Of a stretch of 64,000 nt of DNA, positions 60,689 to 64,000 are shown piece after piece. The first letter of the stretch is position 1. Every line of letters begins with the position of its first letter. The position numbers and the translations under genes are program-made. The notes under the pieces were generated by a model. It was not told where the DNA came from and did no database searches. It saw only the letters and a program-made list of their open reading frames with translations. This stretch comes from Halostagnicola sp. A-GB9-2 (GTDB lineage: Archaea > Halobacteriota > Halobacteria > Halobacteriales > Natrialbaceae), in contig NZ_JASJOC010000012.1 in NCBI RefSeq assembly GCF_030068615.1, positions 1 through 64,000 on the forward strand, given 5' to 3'.

Positions 60689-61201
60689 ATGACGATCATC
60701 GATAACAACGTATTGAGTGCGCTAGCGAAGATTGAGCGCTGCTCTCTGTTAGCAGAGGTCTTCGAGACGGTTGGCACACCGACGGGGGTTATCGTTGAGC
60801 TTGACCGAACTGAGGCTTCGGGATACGAATCCGTCTCTCGTATTGAGTCGATAAAGTCGTACAACGATGGCTGGTTGGAGGTCCTCTCGCCGACACAAAC
60901 AGAACTTCAGGTTGCGGACGATATCCGAGATCACGCCCTGTCGACGACTGATGCGCAGTGTCTCGCGATCGCATCCGAACGAAATCGTCGTCTCGTTACT
61001 GACGACGCTCACGTCGGAACGATTGGCCAGCAACGAGACGTGACGGTCTGGGACCTCACGCTGTTTCTCAAAGCTGCAATTCAAGTTGACGTGGTCGAAA
61101 CCGTCGACGAACTCACGGCGATACGTGACGACCTCCAGCGTGCCGATGGCTATCGATTCGCCGCTGCCGACGAGGAATCACTGTTTGACGAACTATCGTA
61201 G
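60689..61201 (+). CDS. VapC-like PIN-domain toxin (DUF3368-like)
   Basis: PIN protein of 170 residues. Acid residues are in I-I-D-N-N-V-L near residue 4, V-I-V-E-L-D near residue 37, T-T-D-A-Q-C-L near residue 91 and L-V-T-D-D-A-H near residue 108. A GGAGG at 60673-60677 precedes both the GTG at 60683 and the ATG at 60689; I prefer the ATG. With the upstream UPF0175 gene it forms a second VapBC-like pair, on the opposite strand to the first. Confidence 0.82.
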   Translation: MTIIDNNVLSALAKIERCSLLAEVFETVGTPTGVIVELDRTEASGYESVSRIESIKSYNDGWLEVLSPTQTELQVADDIRDHALSTTDAQCLAIASERNRRLVTDDAHVGTIGQQRDVTVWDLTLFLKAAIQVDVVETVDELTAIRDDLQRADGYRFAAADEESLFDELS

Positions 61202-61203
61202 TA

Positions 61204-61590
61204 TCAGTCTGCACTGGCAGCAGCGTCGGCGTCAGCATCATCGTCGACGAGCGGGTAGTCGATATGCACCTCGATCCGTTCGTACGGGACGATGGGGACC
61301 TTCGCACCACCGCGTCCTCCCTCCTCAAACGCAACGATGTCGAGCATTTCCAGTCGCTGTAGATCTGCATGGACATCAGAGACATCGCGATTGACGGCGC
61401 GAGCTGCATCCCGGATGCTCGTAGGCTCGCTCTCGACGATTGCCTGGATGAGCACAGGCGCAGCGGAGAAAGGTGTTCGTAGAAATCGTCGTAGCTCCCA
61501 AACTGAAGCACGGACCGGCCCGTGAGATGGTCCGGTACCAAATCTTCGATCAACGTAAGTTCACCATTGGTCGAAGAGTCGTACGTCATC
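61204..61590 (-). pseudogene. HVO_A0114-like DNA-binding protein, frameshifted
   Basis: The C-terminal 83 residues form a winged helix (P-T-S-I-R-D-A-A-R-A-V-N-R-D-V-S, then L-Q-R-L-E-M-L-D-I-V) of the small HVO_A0114-like group. The N-terminal part (E-L-T-L-I-E-D-L-V, then G-S-Y-D-D-F-Y-E) is in a different frame, with the break at about 61475. One base change would join the two. Members usually sit beside a toxin gene. No obvious toxin partner is seen on the same strand. Confidence 0.6.
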
Positions 61591-61935
61591 CCGCAGTTCG
61601 GAGAGTGGCCGTTCGGATTCACACGAATCGACGCCGTGTACGTCTGGACCCAGGGTGGCTACCAAGTCGGTCGTGACCCCGATGACTACCCGCTGTTCCT
61701 TGCTGTCCGCGAACAGGACGTCAGCGACTGGGAGGCGTTCTTCGAGTCGTTCGGCCTCCCTACCGCATTCGAGCGGCAATCTCAAGACGATCTGGACGGA
61801 CCGTTGCAGATCGTCCTTGAGCCACGTCCATCCCTTGAAATCGATCACGTCGAAGGCTACCCGGTGATCCCACGAGTAGAAGCGATCGAATATATGCGCG
61901 AGCGCTCATCCCGTTACATTCTGAATCAGAGATAG
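61522..61935 (+). CDS. Hypothetical protein, start uncertain
   Basis: Up to 137 residues, with a well-formed globular body from residue 20 (Y-V-I-P-Q-F-G-E-W-P-F-G-F, D-D-Y-P-L-F-L-A-V-R-E-Q-D-V). No family is recognised. The first 20 codons overlap the opposite-strand regulator, so the true start may be later or the gene may be N-terminally truncated. It could be a cargo protein linked to that regulator. Confidence 0.45.
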   Translation: MRWSGTKSSINVSSPLVEESYVIPQFGEWPFGFTRIDAVYVWTQGGYQVGRDPDDYPLFLAVREQDVSDWEAFFESFGLPTAFERQSQDDLDGPLQIVLEPRPSLEIDHVEGYPVIPRVEAIEYMRERSSRYILNQR

Positions 61936-62092
61936 GGTTTCACCCTAGTGTCAGAGGCACGCCAATTGGTGTATTCCCTAGTCCCTGTCGCCCTGTTTTG
62001 CAGTTCGAAGACGGTGTGATAGATGGCTTTTCATGGATTTGATATCGACCGATCTCGAGAGCATAGCACGGACAGTACAGGTGAAGAAGTTC

Positions 62093-62563
62093 CTAGTTGA
62101 GGAACGCGCCGAGGGGGGACCTATCGAAACGACTGCGAACTACGTATTCAACCGCGCCGAGAAGGAGAACTATTGCGAGCGGAACGAACCAAAACATACC
62201 AAACAGTGAATCGGTGGATAGACTAATCGGCGTAGCACCGGTAGCTCGTGCCTCCTCAAAGTGATGGTAACTGTTGAAAAACGCCCACGAAAAGAGGAAA
62301 ACGAGACTGACTGTCGGAGCCACGAGCTTATTTCGATAAAACAGAACAAGCGGAATACTGCCGAGCAGAACAAGACCAAGAACGGTAATTGAGATGAGTG
62401 CTACTCCCGACAGTGTTTCCGGGAAATACATCTCTTGAACAGATCTTCCACGAACGAACACACTTAGCCAGAGAGCAAGAGTTGCATGGATGATCCCGAC
62501 AGCGAGACATATCGCAATCGCCCTTCGAGAAAGCCCTCGGCATATCATAAATCTATGATTCAT
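62093..62563 (-). CDS. Small membrane protein, unknown
   Basis: Protein of 156 residues with four hydrophobic segments (about 15-35, 50-75, 80-100 and 122-145) and little else. No family is recognised. The ATG at 62563 gives a normal start for a membrane protein; an upstream start would add a charged leader. A toxin-linked or immunity role is conceivable in this setting but not shown. Confidence 0.5.
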   Translation of the reverse strand: MNHRFMICRGLSRRAIAICLAVGIIHATLALWLSVFVRGRSVQEMYFPETLSGVALISITVLGLVLLGSIPLVLFYRNKLVAPTVSLVFLFSWAFFNSYHHFEEARATGATPISLSTDSLFGMFWFVPLAIVLLLGAVEYVVRSRFDRSPLGAFLN

Positions 62564-62694
62564 ACCTATAAATAAATATTTTGTTGTGATATGTGTGATT
62601 GTTCTATCCGATAGCGGTTGTTCAGTTCGCACGTGTACTTACCTATCTCTCTTAAAATTTGTTAGCCGGTAATGATTTCACAGATCCAAGAAGG

Positions 62695-63048
62695 TTAGTT
62701 TTCGTCTGCAGTTGATGTGCCAAGGTACGAGAGAAGAGCGCTAGTGACGCGCTCCGCAAAGTCGTCTGTGATCACGCCCTGTACGCCAGCGATGTGGATG
62801 TCGTCCTTCAATGTCGCCACCGACCACGGGAGGACATGGCTCTGTGCCCCAGGCTCGCCTCGTATCCACGCCTCGCTCGGTACCGCAAAACTGCCGGGGT
62901 GGTGCGACTGGGTAGTGAACGCGACGACGATCGATTCCTCATCGGGGTAGGGTAGGCGGTCAGCTGATACGACAAACCACGGCCTTGGGTTCCCGCCGGC
63001 CGATTTGAACGGGTCGGGCGCCCATACGACCTCCCCTCGTGACGCCAT
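62695..63048 (-). CDS. MazF/PemK-like toxin
   Basis: Protein of 117 residues. Pattern: R-G-E-V-V-W-A-P-D-P-F near residue 4, W-F-V-V-S-A-D near residue 24, H-V-L-P-W-S-V-A-T-L near residue 71 and a C-terminal helix. It matches the product of 58711-59094 in order of motifs, so both are PemK-like. The winged-helix gene lies directly upstream with no gap between stop and start. Confidence 0.76.
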   Translation of the reverse strand: MASRGEVVWAPDPFKSAGGNPRPWFVVSADRLPYPDEESIVVAFTTQSHHPGSFAVPSEAWIRGEPGAQSHVLPWSVATLKDDIHIAGVQGVITDDFAERVTSALLSYLGTSTADEN

Positions 63049-63438
63049 CTATGCGTCCCCACTGTCGTCGCGCTCGGTGATGGGATCAACGGCGGTTTCC
63101 ATCCACATCTCGACTTCCTTGTCGGAGAACCCACCGTCTCTCGCGTCGACCGCGGCGGCGCTGAGGTGGGCAGCCGAGGCCACTGCATGTTCGGTATCGG
63201 CGATTTTCCAGTACTGACCACGGTGGTCGACCAGCCCGTGTTGTTCGAGGCGGTTGAGCGTCGGCCCGACGCTCCCCTGTGGCACGTCGACGACATCGAC
63301 AATCTCCCGCTGCCGGAACGCCTTGTCGGCGTTCTGGAGCAGGAGTTGGTAGACCTTCCCTTGTGTCGTGTCGGGGGCGAGATCCAACGTTGGCCCGTCC
63401 TCATCAATTGTCTGGAATTTGTCTTTGGAGATCGGCAT
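63049..63438 (-). CDS. Winged-helix protein, putative antitoxin of MazF-like toxin
   Basis: Protein of 129 residues with a MarR-like winged helix (F-R-Q-R-E-I-V-D-V-V-D-V-P-Q-G-S-V near residue 42, then T-L-N-R-L-E-Q-H-G-L-V near residue 60) and an acidic C-terminal tail. It corresponds to the regulator at 59091-59471. The upstream sequence (about 63440-63475) is AT-rich and should hold the promoter, but the CGTTAC motif is not there. Confidence 0.76.
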   Translation of the reverse strand: MPISKDKFQTIDEDGPTLDLAPDTTQGKVYQLLLQNADKAFRQREIVDVVDVPQGSVGPTLNRLEQHGLVDHRGQYWKIADTEHAVASAAHLSAAAVDARDGGFSDKEVEMWMETAVDPITERDDSGDA

Positions 63439-63640
63439 TGTATGTATCTATTTGTATTCGTTCCTATTAGGTCTTATCTGTGACGAAGCGACGAGAATGA
63501 GAAAACTATAGCGGTAGATGCTTCTGAGGTGGTGCACCAGGCGTATACGGAGCTGTTCGGCATCGAACCCGATCGCATTCCATTCACCGCTGAGGCGCTG
63601 CCCGGTGCTCGGGTCGCCGTCCGGTCAACTAAGATCTCCC
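63439..63640. other. Junction sequence before copy 6
   Basis: The segment 63508-63630 reads V-D-A-S-E-V-V-H-Q-A-Y on the plus strand, possibly a gene fragment of unknown origin, then passes directly into the truncated coiled-coil copy. No start codon or complete gene is seen. Confidence 0.4.
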
Positions 63641-64000
63641 CATCTTTGCGAGGAGACGGTCGACGAACACCTCGTCGAGGTCCCCAATGGGCGTCTCGAG
63701 CGGGTCACAAAGACGACGGTGAGACCTACTTCCGGCTGCCCGAGAGTTCGGATCCACTTGGTCGTAGCGAGGTCTCGCTTGCCTACGGGGACTTGCTTCC
63801 GATTCAGCAACTGGCCCGGATGGACGAGGAGATGCGTCGCTCGGCAACGAGTGCATTGCCGACACGGCTGGCGGCGAAACTGTGGCAGGCCCGCAGCGAC
63901 GACAGTGTCGGCGACAATCCCTGGGAAGCAGGTTGTAAGGATATCGCAGAGTACGTCAAAGCCAGCGATCTCAAACATTGGATTCGCCGCCAGGAAGCCG
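63641..64000 (+). pseudogene. Coiled-coil gene copy 6, truncated and frameshifted, cut by window end
   Basis: It begins H-L-C-E-E-T-V-D-E-H (about residue 113 of copy 1). A one-base deletion near 63709 shifts the frame. After it the sequence matches copy 1 and copy 3 closely up to the window end (W-I-R-R-Q-E-A). The coiled coil is missing. The continuation beyond 64000, including any tail and further cargo, is not visible. Confidence 0.75.

Noticed and set aside
1-64000. CRISPR array
   Set aside because: No set of short, evenly spaced direct repeats was seen. The repeats at 34040, 53574, 55760, 58468 and 60075 are long, kilobases apart and separated by genes.
1-64000. Very frequent CTCGAG hexamers as a possible repeat or protein-binding site
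   Set aside because: Most fall in coding sequence as Leu-Glu codons or at frame-independent positions throughout the window; this is genome-wide usage, not a local element.

Overview
The window is haloarchaeal DNA (class Halobacteria). The evidence is an acidic, Asp/Glu-rich proteome in a GC-rich genome full of CTCGAG, a Tat lipoprotein signal, Bat-type HTH-10 and phiH1-repressor-like regulators, a haloarchaeal-style hut operon, and archaeal surface-glycan genes. No rRNA gene, convincing tRNA gene, CRISPR array or replication origin was seen. The species cannot be fixed from the sequence alone.

Region 1 (about 694-25918) is a surface-polysaccharide or glycosylation cluster. It holds a full set of candidates for making a UDP-2,3-diacetamido-mannuronic acid type sugar: 6-dehydrogenase, oxidoreductase, aminotransferase, acetyltransferase and 2-epimerase. 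It also has a dolichol-phosphate-type GT2, three GT4 or GT-B-like enzymes, two NodB-like deacetylases, two alkaline-phosphatase-superfamily enzymes, a polytopic membrane protein, a pyruvyltransferase, a MurB-family reductase (remarkable in an archaeon, and frameshifted at a G8 tract) and a Wzx-type flippase. The cluster is scarred by insertion sequences: a dead IS630, an intact IS5, a second dead IS630 nested in an IS66-like remnant, and decayed GT4 and sulfatase pieces.

Region 2 (25919-28474) is decayed DNA followed by an AT-rich gene desert.

Region 3 (28475-36290) begins an accessory island. A phiH1-like regulator is followed by an operon of unfamiliar acidic proteins ending in an Mrr-like nuclease (to 33040). 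Then come a coiled-coil gene (33161-34039), a conserved tail of about 215 bp, a winged-helix/PIN module, and a 5'-truncated second copy of the coiled-coil gene.

Region 4 (36493-51195) looks like ordinary metabolism: histidine degradation (hutU, hutI, hutH; no hutG), RidA, an M20 amidohydrolase, an aminotransferase, a 2-hydroxyacid dehydrogenase, an HTH-10 regulator and a split polyamine-type ABC importer.

Region 5 (51442-64000) is a second accessory island built on the same plan. A shortened nuclease operon and an intact coiled-coil gene are followed by a chain of cargo modules: a lipoprotein plus VapBC-like pair, an AbiE-like pair, two winged-helix/MazF-like pairs, another VapBC-like pair and an HVO_A0114-like regulator. 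Most modules are separated by truncated 3' copies of the coiled-coil gene, by its hairpin-bearing tail, or by both. This arrangement resembles a cassette array loaded mainly with toxin-antitoxin modules, and it is the strongest candidate here for an undescribed system.
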